64,000 bases of DNA, from positions 2,688,501 to 2,752,500 of the forward strand of contig NZ_CP050063.1 of NCBI RefSeq assembly GCF_011604685.1, read 5' to 3'. The position numbers and the translations under genes were made by a program. The stretch's first letter is position 1; each line of letters starts with the position of its first letter. This document shows positions 1 to 7,964 of the stretch, piece by piece. Under the pieces are notes generated by a model. The model saw only the letters and a list, made by a program, of their open reading frames with translations, was not told where the DNA came from and searched no databases. The DNA is from Spirosoma aureum (GTDB lineage Bacteria; Bacteroidota; Bacteroidia; Cytophagales; Spirosomataceae).

Positions 1-257
1 AGAAAATGCTCGGGCAAACACTGTGCATTGGATCAGACCTGGATGGCCTTATTGATGGGCTGGAATGCTGCCCTGATGCAACACACATTGGCGAATTCAA
101 AAATAAATTCGTACAGCAATTCGAATCCTACCTGGAGAATTTCAATGTAAGTCTACCTGCTTCGTTACCTATTGACAAAGTGGCAGATCGGCTATTTTTT
201 GAAAACGGACGTGATTTTGTCTTTGCCCGGCTGGATGCAATTAATGCGTTACCCTAG
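1..257 (+). CDS. C-terminal fragment of an M19-like membrane dipeptidase
   Basis: The reading frame is open from the left edge, so only the last 80 or so residues are present. The motif IGSDLDGLIDG near the first visible residues resembles the late metal-site region (IGSDFDG) of peptidase family M19 renal-dipeptidase-like enzymes, which cleave dipeptides with a binuclear zinc site. The rest (KVADRLFFENGRDFVFARL) resembles the usual C-terminal helix of that family, where the enzyme ends with an N-x-x-R/F-type motif. The catalytic N-terminal part lies outside the window, so activity cannot be judged. The internal ATG at 6 is not a credible start because it would remove most of the domain. Family assignment is moderate. 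Confidence 0.5.
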   Translation, partial: KMLGQTLCIGSDLDGLIDGLECCPDATHIGEFKNKFVQQFESYLENFNVSLPASLPIDKVADRLFFENGRDFVFARLDAINALP

Positions 258-355
258 GCTGACTTTTACGACTAACTGCCCTAACTGACTAAGGTTCAAT
301 GCCGTCAATCTGCCTACTGTCTGTACTCAATTACGCTATTGGCCGTATTGTTGGG

Positions 356-375
356 CCGGGCACTAGTTGGCCCGG
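356..375. other. Short GC-rich hairpin upstream of the barrel gene
   Basis: CCGGGC at 356-361 and GCCCGG at 370-375 can pair around an 8-nt loop. No T-run follows, so a terminator role for the upstream gene is only possible. The hairpin lies inside the longest reading frame of the next gene but upstream of its likely start at 398, which supports the later start. Confidence 0.35.
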
Positions 376-397
376 TTTCCTTCAGGTCTATACTGCT

Positions 398-1657
398 ATG
401 CATCGATATTTATATGGCCTCATTTTCATCTGTGTGTTGTCCAGTAGCTTTAAAGTTGCTGGACAACCGACGCCTTTGTTTACGCTAAAGCAGGGGAAAA
501 TTGAAGCCGTTCTCAATAAGGATTCGTCACGGCTGGCGGTCAAAAAATTCCGGAACTATCTCTATAAAAAGCTATATCGTTGGAATGGGTTACAGAACTA
601 TGTGAGCCCTCCCTTTTCGGAATGGCACCTGGGAAACCAAACAACGCATCGTAATTATTACCTTTCTGCTGATATCAATCCACATTTCTTTCTATTTAAC
701 GATATGAAAGGAAGTGTAGCGATCGATCTGACTCCCCGGTATATCGTACGAATTCTAAGAGACAGTAGTTACTCGCCCCGCGATCATCAAAATGCAACGT
801 GGGACCGGTCGTTTCCCGTACGAACGCCCAGCTATTTGCCTGGTGGGACCGTTTACTTTGCGATGCCCAACCTGAATCGTGAAAAACTGGAAGCCTTTAG
901 CGCTTTTGAGTCGGAAAGCGATCGTTATCTGCCGTATCGTTATTACAGTTTCTCACTTTTCCATCACTCAAATGGTCAGGATGGGAGAAATGATGATCCT
1001 GCGCGTCCGCCCAATCGGAATTTTAACATCTATAATGGTAATTTCTCCGTCAATTTAGTCACTGAGTTAGGCGTTACCTGGGGCTATTGGAAAAAAGGGG
1101 GGCAAACCTCACTGAATGAGTTATCGGCAACGAAAACGAACGTTCATAATTGGGACAAAATCCGGAGCTGGTTTATTGGTGTTGAACATGTGCTGATACC
1201 AGGTGAGCCTTTGCTGAAATGCAACTGTTATAGCCTTGCTAAACTGCATATGCGAGGGCAATGGATTGATGTAGCCCACTATAATGACCCTCAGACCTTA
1301 GGTATCATACCCGATTCGCAGTATGAAAAACAGCGTTTTATTGTCGACGTATCGATCGGTTCCAGTAAATACATAGGCGCGGGTTCGGGCCCGTGGCGAC
1401 TCTGGCCCAATGTCGAGTTTCGATACCACGCTGGTTTTTATCAGGCACTACGTAGTTCAACGACATCGGCTTTCATTGCCGCCGGTTATCGCAGCCAGGA
1501 TATTTATAATATCTATCTCGAAGACAGTTACCCGTTTGTCCAGCTAGGACTTGTCATGGGCTTTAAGGTTCACAATGATCAGCGGGAACCGTTTATGGAT
1601 GGCTGGTTTATTCCCACGAAGCAGGCTAAACAATCGCAACAGGCTAAAAGCCAATAA
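398..1657 (+). CDS. Outer-membrane beta-barrel protein with a phospholipase A1 (OMPLA)-like motif
   Basis: The ATG at 398 gives a 419-residue protein with a clean signal peptide (MHRYLYGLIFICVLSSSFKVAG) followed by aromatic-rich alternating segments typical of an outer-membrane barrel. The longer frame from 299 would put 33 non-signal residues in front and is rejected. Residues 189-196 read HHSNGQDG. The outer-membrane phospholipase A family has its catalytic His and Ser in an H-x-S-N-G setting, so H190/S191 or H189/S191 are candidates. What is seen is the motif and a plausible barrel; phospholipase activity is an inference because overall similarity cannot be computed here. It could also be a structural barrel that matches by chance. 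Confidence 0.5.
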   Translation: MHRYLYGLIFICVLSSSFKVAGQPTPLFTLKQGKIEAVLNKDSSRLAVKKFRNYLYKKLYRWNGLQNYVSPPFSEWHLGNQTTHRNYYLSADINPHFFLFNDMKGSVAIDLTPRYIVRILRDSSYSPRDHQNATWDRSFPVRTPSYLPGGTVYFAMPNLNREKLEAFSAFESESDRYLPYRYYSFSLFHHSNGQDGRNDDPARPPNRNFNIYNGNFSVNLVTELGVTWGYWKKGGQTSLNELSATKTNVHNWDKIRSWFIGVEHVLIPGEPLLKCNCYSLAKLHMRGQWIDVAHYNDPQTLGIIPDSQYEKQRFIVDVSIGSSKYIGAGSGPWRLWPNVEFRYHAGFYQALRSSTTSAFIAAGYRSQDIYNIYLEDSYPFVQLGLVMGFKVHNDQREPFMDGWFIPTKQAKQSQQAKSQ

Positions 1658-1771
1658 GAACGCCATTATAGAATGACAGATTTGCCGGGCCTTTATCGCA
1701 GGTTTGGCTAAAAATTGCGGGGTTCGGGTAGTTAAAATCAAAATATAAACCGTTTCTAAATTCCTACTTCA

Positions 1772-2350
1772 ATGTCTATTAATCTAAATCCTCAACTCAC
1801 GACCGAATATGAGAGTCTGTTTGGCTCTTGTCTGATTAATCCCGTGAAGCAGAACGAAGCCGTAAAAATCAAAAACAAAATAGTGGCCAATAAACCAGTC
1901 TATGAACTGGTGGAGAACGCTACCAGGGTCCCCTGGTTTGTTGTAGCCGTTATCCACAGCTTAGAGGGTGGGCTAAATTTTAAAACTCATTTGCACAACG
2001 GTGATCCCTTAAGTGCCAAAACGGTTCATGTTCCGAAGAATCGCCCTCCCGGAAAAGCCCCTTTTACCTGGCAGGAAAGTGCTATCGATGCGTTAACTTT
2101 TGACGGTTTATCAGGTGTGCAGAATTGGCCGTTGCCCGTCATTCTGTTTAAACTCGAAGGCTTTAACGGGTTTGGCTACCGAATTAAGCACCCGGAAGTA
2201 TTGACCCCTTACTTATGGAGTTTCACCAATCATTATCAAAAAGGAAAATTTACTCAGGATGGTAAATTTGACCCGAAAGCTGTGTCAAAACAATGTGGTG
2301 CCGCGGCCATTCTGCAAGTAATGGTGGCTGATGGCGATATAATAATTTAG
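1772..2350 (+). CDS. Lysozyme-like peptidoglycan hydrolase family protein
   Basis: This 192-residue protein has no signal peptide. Its central block VPWFVVAVIHSLEGGLNF, followed by HLHNGDPL and then WQESAIDAL, resembles a lysozyme-like domain seen in bacterial and phage-derived peptidoglycan hydrolases, with the Glu of HSLEGG as the likely catalytic acid. The later WSFTNHY and CGAAAILQVM blocks also fit that fold. The lack of a secretion signal suggests release by another route, or a domesticated phage lysin. It stands alone between a barrel gene and the RidA operon. Naming is from recalled family motifs, so a specific bond specificity is not claimed. Confidence 0.55.
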   Translation: MSINLNPQLTTEYESLFGSCLINPVKQNEAVKIKNKIVANKPVYELVENATRVPWFVVAVIHSLEGGLNFKTHLHNGDPLSAKTVHVPKNRPPGKAPFTWQESAIDALTFDGLSGVQNWPLPVILFKLEGFNGFGYRIKHPEVLTPYLWSFTNHYQKGKFTQDGKFDPKAVSKQCGAAAILQVMVADGDIII

Positions 2351-2529
2351 GCCTCGGTGTCGACGATTGATTTTGTTTAAAGTAACCAAGAATAAGTCAA
2401 TCGAGAAAGGCCCCGATTGACTAGCTGTCGCTTACCGGGTAGCAAAATCCCCTAAAACAACCATTCCTGCAACAATAAGCGAAATATTTGATACTATATC
2501 AGAAGCTTTTTTGCGAGTATCGTCGGAAA

Positions 2530-2575
2530 CTTGTAGCGCCAAAATCAACCTGATTTTGGTGCTACAAGTTTTTTT
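2530..2575 (+). terminator. Strong intrinsic terminator
   Basis: An 18-bp stem (2530-2547 with 2551-2568, one G-T pair, loop ACC) is followed directly by a run of T residues at 2569-2575. It lies 180 bp after the lysozyme-like gene and about 20 bp before the RidA start, so it insulates the downstream operon. Confidence 0.85.
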
Positions 2576-2596
2576 AGGTTTAACTCCCCTCAACTT

Positions 2597-3100
2597 ATGC
2601 AAATTGAACAATTCACTCGAGTACTAACTACCTCAATTACTCTGCTCATGGTTGCCGTTAGCTGCACTTCAACACCAGGTAAAGCTGATGAGAAAACAAG
2701 GACTCAATCCGACACGCTGGACTATTTCCTGCTACGACCCGAGGTTGAAAAAAGTTACGGCTATTCAAACGCCGTCCGGATCGGTAACGATCTGAAAATA
2801 TCGGGGGGCGTGAGCATGGACGATGCCGGGAATTTAATAGCCCCTGGCAACCTGAGAGAGCAAATGAAAAACTGCTACGCCGACCTTGGCAAAGTGCTGA
2901 AACACTACGGCTACACTTTCGACGACGTTGTGGTTGAAAATGTGTACACGACCAACATGCGTGAGTTTATCAATCAATCGGGCTATAGAAATTTGATTTA
3001 CCAAAAGAATTTTCCAACAGGTACGTGGCTTGAAGTCAAAGGGCTGGCGTTACCGGGTCAATTGATTGAAATTAATCTGGAAGCCCATAAGACCCAATAA
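2597..3100 (+). CDS. RidA/YjgF-family lipoprotein
   Basis: A 167-residue protein with an N-terminal hydrophobic segment and lipobox ending at Cys23 (VAVSC), followed by a RidA/YER057c/UK114 domain (for example SGGVSMDDAGNLIAPG, the NVYTTNM segment, and LPGQLIEINLEA near the end). RidA proteins hydrolyse reactive enamine/imine intermediates from amino-acid metabolism; an exported lipid-anchored form implies work outside the cytoplasm. It is the first gene of a co-directional group with hydrolases and peptidases, 44 bp before the next gene, which suggests a joint role in handling amino-acid derivatives. The substrate is unknown. Confidence 0.85.
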   Translation: MQIEQFTRVLTTSITLLMVAVSCTSTPGKADEKTRTQSDTLDYFLLRPEVEKSYGYSNAVRIGNDLKISGGVSMDDAGNLIAPGNLREQMKNCYADLGKVLKHYGYTFDDVVVENVYTTNMREFINQSGYRNLIYQKNFPTGTWLEVKGLALPGQLIEINLEAHKTQ

Positions 3101-3144
3101 GTTGGGTATATTGTCTTCATAAAATAAGGTAATAACCCAAAACC

Positions 3145-4011
3145 ATGAGCGTATCAAAAAAACTACTCCTCTCCGTGGTTACCTCTCTGTTGACGTTATT
3201 TGCTTTTGCCCAATCCACATTACCCGTTGCTTCGACCGGTAACACGGAGTACGGCAACAATGCCAAAGTTGGAAAATACGCCAACATCCGGGGTTTTAAC
3301 ATGTATTACGAAGTCTATGGCGCGGGTAAACCTCTGCTCTTCATTCATGGCAACGGCGGTTCTATCAATAACTTCAAAAACCAGATTCCGTATTTTGCCA
3401 AACATTACAAAGTAATTCTGGCCGATAGCCGGGCGCAGGGAAAATCGACTGATCCTGGTGATTCACTTACCTACGAAATGATGGCTGACGATTTTAATGC
3501 CCTGCTGAATCAGCTTCATGTGGATTCGTGCTACGTTGTTGGCTGGAGCGACGGGGGCATCGATGGATTGTTGTTAGCGATGCGGCATCCTGAAAAGGTA
3601 AAGAAACTGGCCATTACCGGGGCAAATTTATGGCCCGATACAACGGCCATTGAGCCTTCTCTTTTTCAGTGGATCGTATCGACTAATGATAGTCTGGCGA
3701 AGGTGCCGCAACTACCAGCGGTTAAAGCACAGAAGAAGCTGCTTAGTCTGATGATATTTAATCCGCATATCTCAACGGCGGATCTGAAACAGGTGAAATG
3801 TCCGACGCTGGTTATCGGTGGCGATAATGATGTGATTCTGCCAAAGCATACGATGGCCATTGCGCAGGCTATTCCACAATCGTATCTGTGGATTTTACCC
3901 AACTCCGGCCACTCGACACTCATCGTTTATAAGGATATGTTTAATCAGGTTGTCGGAGATTTTTTCAAAACGCCCTACCGAAAAGTAAAGGGCATGGCCC
4001 AGCTCGACTAG
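3145..4011 (+). CDS. Exported alpha/beta hydrolase
   Basis: The 288-residue product starts with a signal peptide (LLLSVVTSLLTLFAFAQ). The alpha/beta-hydrolase fold is shown by the oxyanion motif HGNGG at 69-72, the nucleophile elbow GWSDGG with Ser135, the acid in GGDNDV (Asp227 or Asp229) and the catalytic His256 in NSGHST. The triad is therefore complete. Family members cleave esters, amides or C-C bonds; the substrate cannot be told from sequence. It sits second in the RidA-to-M20 gene run and is separated from the next gene by 135 bp that contain a long hairpin, so expression may be partly uncoupled there. Confidence 0.85.
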   Translation: MSVSKKLLLSVVTSLLTLFAFAQSTLPVASTGNTEYGNNAKVGKYANIRGFNMYYEVYGAGKPLLFIHGNGGSINNFKNQIPYFAKHYKVILADSRAQGKSTDPGDSLTYEMMADDFNALLNQLHVDSCYVVGWSDGGIDGLLLAMRHPEKVKKLAITGANLWPDTTAIEPSLFQWIVSTNDSLAKVPQLPAVKAQKKLLSLMIFNPHISTADLKQVKCPTLVIGGDNDVILPKHTMAIAQAIPQSYLWILPNSGHSTLIVYKDMFNQVVGDFFKTPYRKVKGMAQLD

Positions 4012-4045
4012 GTGTATGATAATCACAGCCTTTGCCACCTGCATT

Positions 4046-4108
4046 ACTTTCGTTCCGTGCCACGGTTATTTTTGAGTGTCATGACTAACCGTGGCACAGC
4101 ACGAAAGT
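4046..4108. repeat. 23-bp imperfect inverted repeat (hairpin)
   Basis: Arms 4046-4068 and 4086-4108 match at 21 of 23 positions around a 17-nt loop. There is no T-run of terminator type directly after it. The 14-nt core CCGTGCCACGGTTA recurs in the intergenic element near 29.7 kb, so this looks like one member of a dispersed palindromic repeat. Confidence 0.8.
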
Positions 4109-4146
4109 CATAACCTGAATTCATCAACATTTTCATCTCTAAACAC

Positions 4147-5166
4147 ATGCGTTTACTCTCCTTCATTTTGGCAATTTGCCTTCTTGTTTCCTGCCGGCAA
4201 AAAGACAAATCAACTGCTGTCTCCGTCGCAGATTATTTTAGTTATGGTGATTCGCTGGAATCGGCGGGAGTAAGGCTGATTCCGATTAAAACGCCAGTTG
4301 GTGAGTTCAAGGTCTGGACAAAACGGTTTGGCAACAATCCAAAAATAAAAATCCTGCTGTTACACGGTGGCCCCGCCATGACGCATGAGTACATGGAATG
4401 TTTTGAGACGTTTTTTCAGCGACAGGGCTTTGAATTTTATGAATACGATCAATTAGGTTCCTACTACAGCGATCAGCCAAAAGATACCAGCCTCTGGACA
4501 ACCGAGCGGTTTGTTGAGGAAGTCGAACAGGTTCGCCAGGCCATTGGGGCCGACAGTACAAACTTCTATGTGCTGGGCAATTCGTGGGGTGGTATTCTGG
4601 CAATGGAGTATGCCTTGAAGTATCAGAAGCATTTAAAAGGATTGCTGGTTGCCAATATGATGGCCAGCGCCCCTGAATATGGAAAATACGCGGACGACGT
4701 ACTCGCCAAACAAATGAAACCCGAAGTGCTCGCAGAAGTTCGGGCGATTGAAGCGAAAAAGGATTTCACGAATCCGCATTATATGGAATTGCTCATCCCC
4801 AATTTCTATCATGAACATTTATGCCGTCTGGCTGAATGGCCTGATGGTTTTAATCGGTCTATGAAACATGCTAACAATGACATTTATGTATTGATGCAGG
4901 GGCCAAGTGAATTTGGGATTAGCGGTCGACTTGCCCGCTGGGATATTAAAAATCGCCTGAACGAACTGACGGTCCCTACCTTGATGATTGGCGCTAAACA
5001 CGATACGATGGACCCCAAGGCGATGGAGGAGCAAAGCAAACTGGTCAAAAAAGGTCGCTATCTATATTGCCCCAACGGAAGCCATCTGGCCATGTGGGAT
5101 GACCAACAGGTATTTATGAACGGCGTCGTCAAGTTTATTCACGATGTTGATTCTGGAAACTTATAA
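4147..5166 (+). CDS. Proline iminopeptidase-type lipoprotein (peptidase S33)
   Basis: A 339-residue protein with lipobox LLVSC (Cys16) and an alpha/beta-hydrolase domain of prolyl aminopeptidase type: HGGPAMTHEY (73-82) is the HGGPG-like oxyanion loop of family S33, DQLGSYYSD follows as in those enzymes, and GNSWGG carries Ser146. The acid is in GAKHDTMDP and the His in NGSHLAMWDD. S33 peptidases remove N-terminal proline or other residues from short peptides. Lipidation places it at the envelope. It is followed after 14 bp by a P1 peptidase gene, and this pairing supports a peptide-degrading role. Confidence 0.85.
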   Translation: MRLLSFILAICLLVSCRQKDKSTAVSVADYFSYGDSLESAGVRLIPIKTPVGEFKVWTKRFGNNPKIKILLLHGGPAMTHEYMECFETFFQRQGFEFYEYDQLGSYYSDQPKDTSLWTTERFVEEVEQVRQAIGADSTNFYVLGNSWGGILAMEYALKYQKHLKGLLVANMMASAPEYGKYADDVLAKQMKPEVLAEVRAIEAKKDFTNPHYMELLIPNFYHEHLCRLAEWPDGFNRSMKHANNDIYVLMQGPSEFGISGRLARWDIKNRLNELTVPTLMIGAKHDTMDPKAMEEQSKLVKKGRYLYCPNGSHLAMWDDQQVFMNGVVKFIHDVDSGNL

Positions 5167-5180
5167 AACCGACTGTTCGC

Positions 5181-6344
5181 ATGATCAACTATTTTATCGT
5201 ACTCCTTTTCGTATTGGCAAGCCAGATTTCGGTTTTTGGGCAAAAGCCAAGAGCACGAGAAATTGGCATTCCTTTCTCTGGAACGCCCGGAAAATTCAAT
5301 GCCATAACCGATGTAAAAGGTGTAGAAGTCGGGTATAGCACCATCATATCGGGTCAGGGGAAAAATATACGGGGAAAAGGCCCCGTCAGAACTGGCGTTA
5401 CCGCTATTTTACCAAGAGGCAGAACGAATAACCCTGTTTTTTCAAATTGGTATTCATTGAACGGCAATGGCGAAATGACAGGAACAACCTGGATTACCGA
5501 ATCCGGATTTCTGGAAACGCCCATTATGATCACCAATACAAATAGTGTAGGGGTTGTTAGAGATGCCGTCCTGAAATGGTTCGTCAAAACAGGCTGGTAT
5601 AAAGAAGATTATTGGTACACGTACCCAATTGTGGCCGAAACATACGATGGTGGACTGAATGATATTTATGGCTTTCATGTCAAGGAAAGCCATGCTTTTG
5701 AGGCATTAGACAAGGCTAAATCCGGCTTTCTGGAAGAGGGCAATGTGGGCGGAGGAACAGGCATGATGTGTCTGGGTTTCAAAGGGGGAACAGGAACATC
5801 ATCAAGAGTCGTAAAGATTAAAGACTTATCTTATACGGTCGGCGCACTGGTTCAATCTAATTTTGGCACCAAACGACATTTAACCATTGCAGGTGTACCC
5901 ATCGGCGAAGAACTGAAAGATACCCTGAATTATGAGATCAAAGGCCCGCCATCCTACAAACAGGAAGGGGATGGATCTATCATTGTAGTTGTTGCCACCG
6001 ATGCTCCTTTATTACCGCATCAGTTGAAACGAATAGCCACCCGAGTTTCGCTGGGCGTGGGTATTGTTGGCGGTAAAGGAAACAATGGTTCGGGAGACAT
6101 TTTCATTGCCTTTTCAACCGCAAACCCAACGGCTTTTCAACGAGAAAATATCGCCAAATTGGATCAACTGCCCAATGATCAGATGAATCCGCTTTTTGAG
6201 GCCACCGTTCAGGCCGTAGAGGAATCCATTATCAATGCCATGGTTGCTGCCGAAACCATGGAGGGCATTAATGGAAATAAAGCGTATGGCCTTCCGCATA
6301 AGCGGGTCATTGATTTACTGAAAAAGTACAAGCGAATTAAGTAA
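5181..6344 (+). CDS. P1/DmpA-family (S58) aminopeptidase, exported
   Basis: 387 residues with a signal peptide (to about residue 20, VFGQ). The start of the mature domain, GIPFSGTPGKFNAITDVKGVEVGY, and the block VGGGTGMMCLGFKGGTGTSSR (about 189-209) are hallmarks of the DmpA/P1 family. These N-terminal-nucleophile hydrolases self-cleave at a Gly/Thr-Ser bond to expose the nucleophile; Ser207 or Ser208 is the candidate here. Members act on D- and L-amino-acid amides, esters and beta-peptides. Only 14 bp separate it from the upstream S33 gene, so the two are almost certainly cotranscribed. Substrate is not predicted. Confidence 0.88.
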   Translation: MINYFIVLLFVLASQISVFGQKPRAREIGIPFSGTPGKFNAITDVKGVEVGYSTIISGQGKNIRGKGPVRTGVTAILPRGRTNNPVFSNWYSLNGNGEMTGTTWITESGFLETPIMITNTNSVGVVRDAVLKWFVKTGWYKEDYWYTYPIVAETYDGGLNDIYGFHVKESHAFEALDKAKSGFLEEGNVGGGTGMMCLGFKGGTGTSSRVVKIKDLSYTVGALVQSNFGTKRHLTIAGVPIGEELKDTLNYEIKGPPSYKQEGDGSIIVVVATDAPLLPHQLKRIATRVSLGVGIVGGKGNNGSGDIFIAFSTANPTAFQRENIAKLDQLPNDQMNPLFEATVQAVEESIINAMVAAETMEGINGNKAYGLPHKRVIDLLKKYKRIK

Positions 6345-6413
6345 ACCCAGCAGGTTTCAATTTAAAACACCATATCGGCTAAATACACATATCAAACCTT
6401 TCTGACAGAGTCC

Positions 6414-7706
6414 ATGAAAAACATACTACTTGTTTGCCTGTTTCTGGTTTCATCTGTGGCCGTTGCCCAGGTACAGACAAGCAACCTGAAAATCAATCAG
6501 CAGCGGATTCAGGATCGGCTGCTGGAGTTATCGAAAATTGGCGCATTACCCAACGGTGGAGTTGGTCGGGTAGGGTATAGTAAAGCCGATCAGGAAGGCC
6601 GGGCCTATTTTATGGGATTGATGAAAAAAGCCGGACTCGTCGTAACGGTCGACTACGCGGGCAATATCATTGGCCGACGAAAAGGGAAGAACCCTGCCCT
6701 GAAACCCATCGCCTTTGGTTCGCATATCGATAGTGTACCCAATGGCGGCAATTACGATGGGCCTGTTGGTTCCATTAGCGGGCTGGAACTCATTGAAACT
6801 CTCAACGAAAATAACATCATCACGGAACACCCGCTGGAACTGATCATTTTTGCCAATGAAGAAGGGGGCACAATCGGGAGCGGAGCCATAATCGGTAAAA
6901 TCACCCCACAAGCCTTAAAGTCGGTAACGCAAAGTGGGCTGACGATAGCCGATGGTATTCGGGCAATTGGCGGTAACCCGGATAGTCTGAGCAAAGTAGT
7001 CAGAAAAAAAGGCGATTTGACGGCTTTTATTGAGCTGCACATCGAACAGGGCGGTATCTTAATGACAGAAAATTTGCAGATTGGTGTGGTTGAGGGAATT
7101 GTCGGGATTGAACACTGGGACGTAACGATTGAAGGTGCGGCCAACCATGCTGGCACAACGCCCATGAATAGTCGACGCGATGCGCTGCTGGCAGCGGCTA
7201 AACTGATTGTGGCCCTGAACGAGGTGGTTACGAGTCATGAAGGCAGGCAGGTCGGTACAGTCGGGAAAATAGCGATCGAGCCTGGTGCATATAATGTTAT
7301 TCCGGGTAAGGTGGTGCTGGGTATAGAAATCAGGGATTTGTCATACGATAAAATCTGGAAGCTATTTCACGAAGTAGAAGGCAAAGCACAGGAAATTGCC
7401 AAAGCCTCCGAAACGACAATCACATTCGGAAAGTCTGGAGTGCCGGTAACTCCCGCTCTTACGGCCAAACCGATTCAGGACAAAATCATCAGTACTTCTA
7501 AAGCGTTGGGGCTATCGTACCGGTATATGCAGAGCGGAGCCGGGCATGACTCGCAGGAAATGGCGCAAATCGCACCCGTGGGCATGATTTTCATACCCAG
7601 CGTTGGGGGCATCAGTCACTCCCCCAAAGAATTCTCAAAAGGAGTTGACATTGGAAATGGGGCCAATGTGTTATTGCAAACGATGTTGGCCATCGACCGA
7701 AACTAG
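6414..7706 (+). CDS. Exported M20-type Zn amidohydrolase (allantoate/N-carbamoyl-amino-acid hydrolase family)
   Basis: 430 residues beginning with a signal peptide (MKNILLVCLFLVSSVAVAQ). Metal-site motifs of the amidase/hydantoinase-carbamoylase branch of M20 are visible: GSHIDSVPNGGNYDGPVG, ANEEGG, and ELHIEQGG, with the late H of SGAGHDSQEMA. Enzymes of this branch hydrolyse N-carbamoyl amino acids, allantoate or related ureides. A secreted form is less usual, since most are cytoplasmic. It closes the catabolic gene run 69 bp after the P1 peptidase; with RidA and two peptidases it suggests periplasmic salvage of modified amino acids, which is an inference. Confidence 0.88.
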   Translation: MKNILLVCLFLVSSVAVAQVQTSNLKINQQRIQDRLLELSKIGALPNGGVGRVGYSKADQEGRAYFMGLMKKAGLVVTVDYAGNIIGRRKGKNPALKPIAFGSHIDSVPNGGNYDGPVGSISGLELIETLNENNIITEHPLELIIFANEEGGTIGSGAIIGKITPQALKSVTQSGLTIADGIRAIGGNPDSLSKVVRKKGDLTAFIELHIEQGGILMTENLQIGVVEGIVGIEHWDVTIEGAANHAGTTPMNSRRDALLAAAKLIVALNEVVTSHEGRQVGTVGKIAIEPGAYNVIPGKVVLGIEIRDLSYDKIWKLFHEVEGKAQEIAKASETTITFGKSGVPVTPALTAKPIQDKIISTSKALGLSYRYMQSGAGHDSQEMAQIAPVGMIFIPSVGGISHSPKEFSKGVDIGNGANVLLQTMLAIDRN

Positions 7707-7731
7707 TACTCTTGTGATTACAACCCTATAA

Positions 7732-7742
7732 GCCGGGCCGCC
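7732..7742 (+). other. Left half of the GC-rich target site of IS110 copy A
   Basis: The element interrupts a GC-rich site whose halves are here and at 8985-8991. Rejoined they give CCGGGCCGCCGGTGCGG, identical over 17 nt to the intact copy at 54166-54182. AT-rich arms around the site (7722-7731 and 8993-9002) are exact reverse complements, so the site was the loop of an intergenic hairpin. Confidence 0.75.
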
Positions 7743-7749
7743 CTTTAGG

Positions 7750-7930
7750 TTTGAGGGCCATAAGATTTCAAGATTTAGTAGCTTATCAGCAGTCAACCAG
7801 AATGGGATACACTAACGGGCCGCCGAGGAGTTAGACCTAAGCACCGATTCAGTTGCCACTCTGTATAAATTGCCCTGACTCGGATAGAAAATCGGGTTCG
7901 CGGCCCATGAAAGGGTTCGAGTAAAAGCAA
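7750..7930 (+). ncRNA. Candidate bridge RNA of IS110 copy A
   Basis: The non-coding left end has a 5' hairpin (ATAAG 7760-7764 with CTTAT 7782-7786). A target loop follows: CGGGCCGCC at 7816-7824 equals the 9 nt of left flank ending at the element border, and GCACC at 7841-7845, just before the conserved GATTCAG, is the reverse complement of the right flank GGTGC (8985-8989). A donor loop follows: ATAGAAAATC at 7884-7893 resembles the right end ATAGAAATC, and AAAGG at 7910-7914 can pair with CCTTT across the joined ends. This order and strand sense match bridge RNA of IS621. The exact ends of the transcript are not visible. Confidence 0.75.
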
Positions 7931-7964
7931 CTTGTTGACTACTCATTCAAAACTAACAAACCTC

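Noticed and set aside
299..397. Upstream extension of the barrel gene
   Set aside because: It would put 33 residues before a clean signal peptide and covers a GC hairpin.
7932..7964. TTG start of the IS110 transposase
   Set aside because: Copies B and D share the ATGGAC start, and the segment before it is not conserved as protein.
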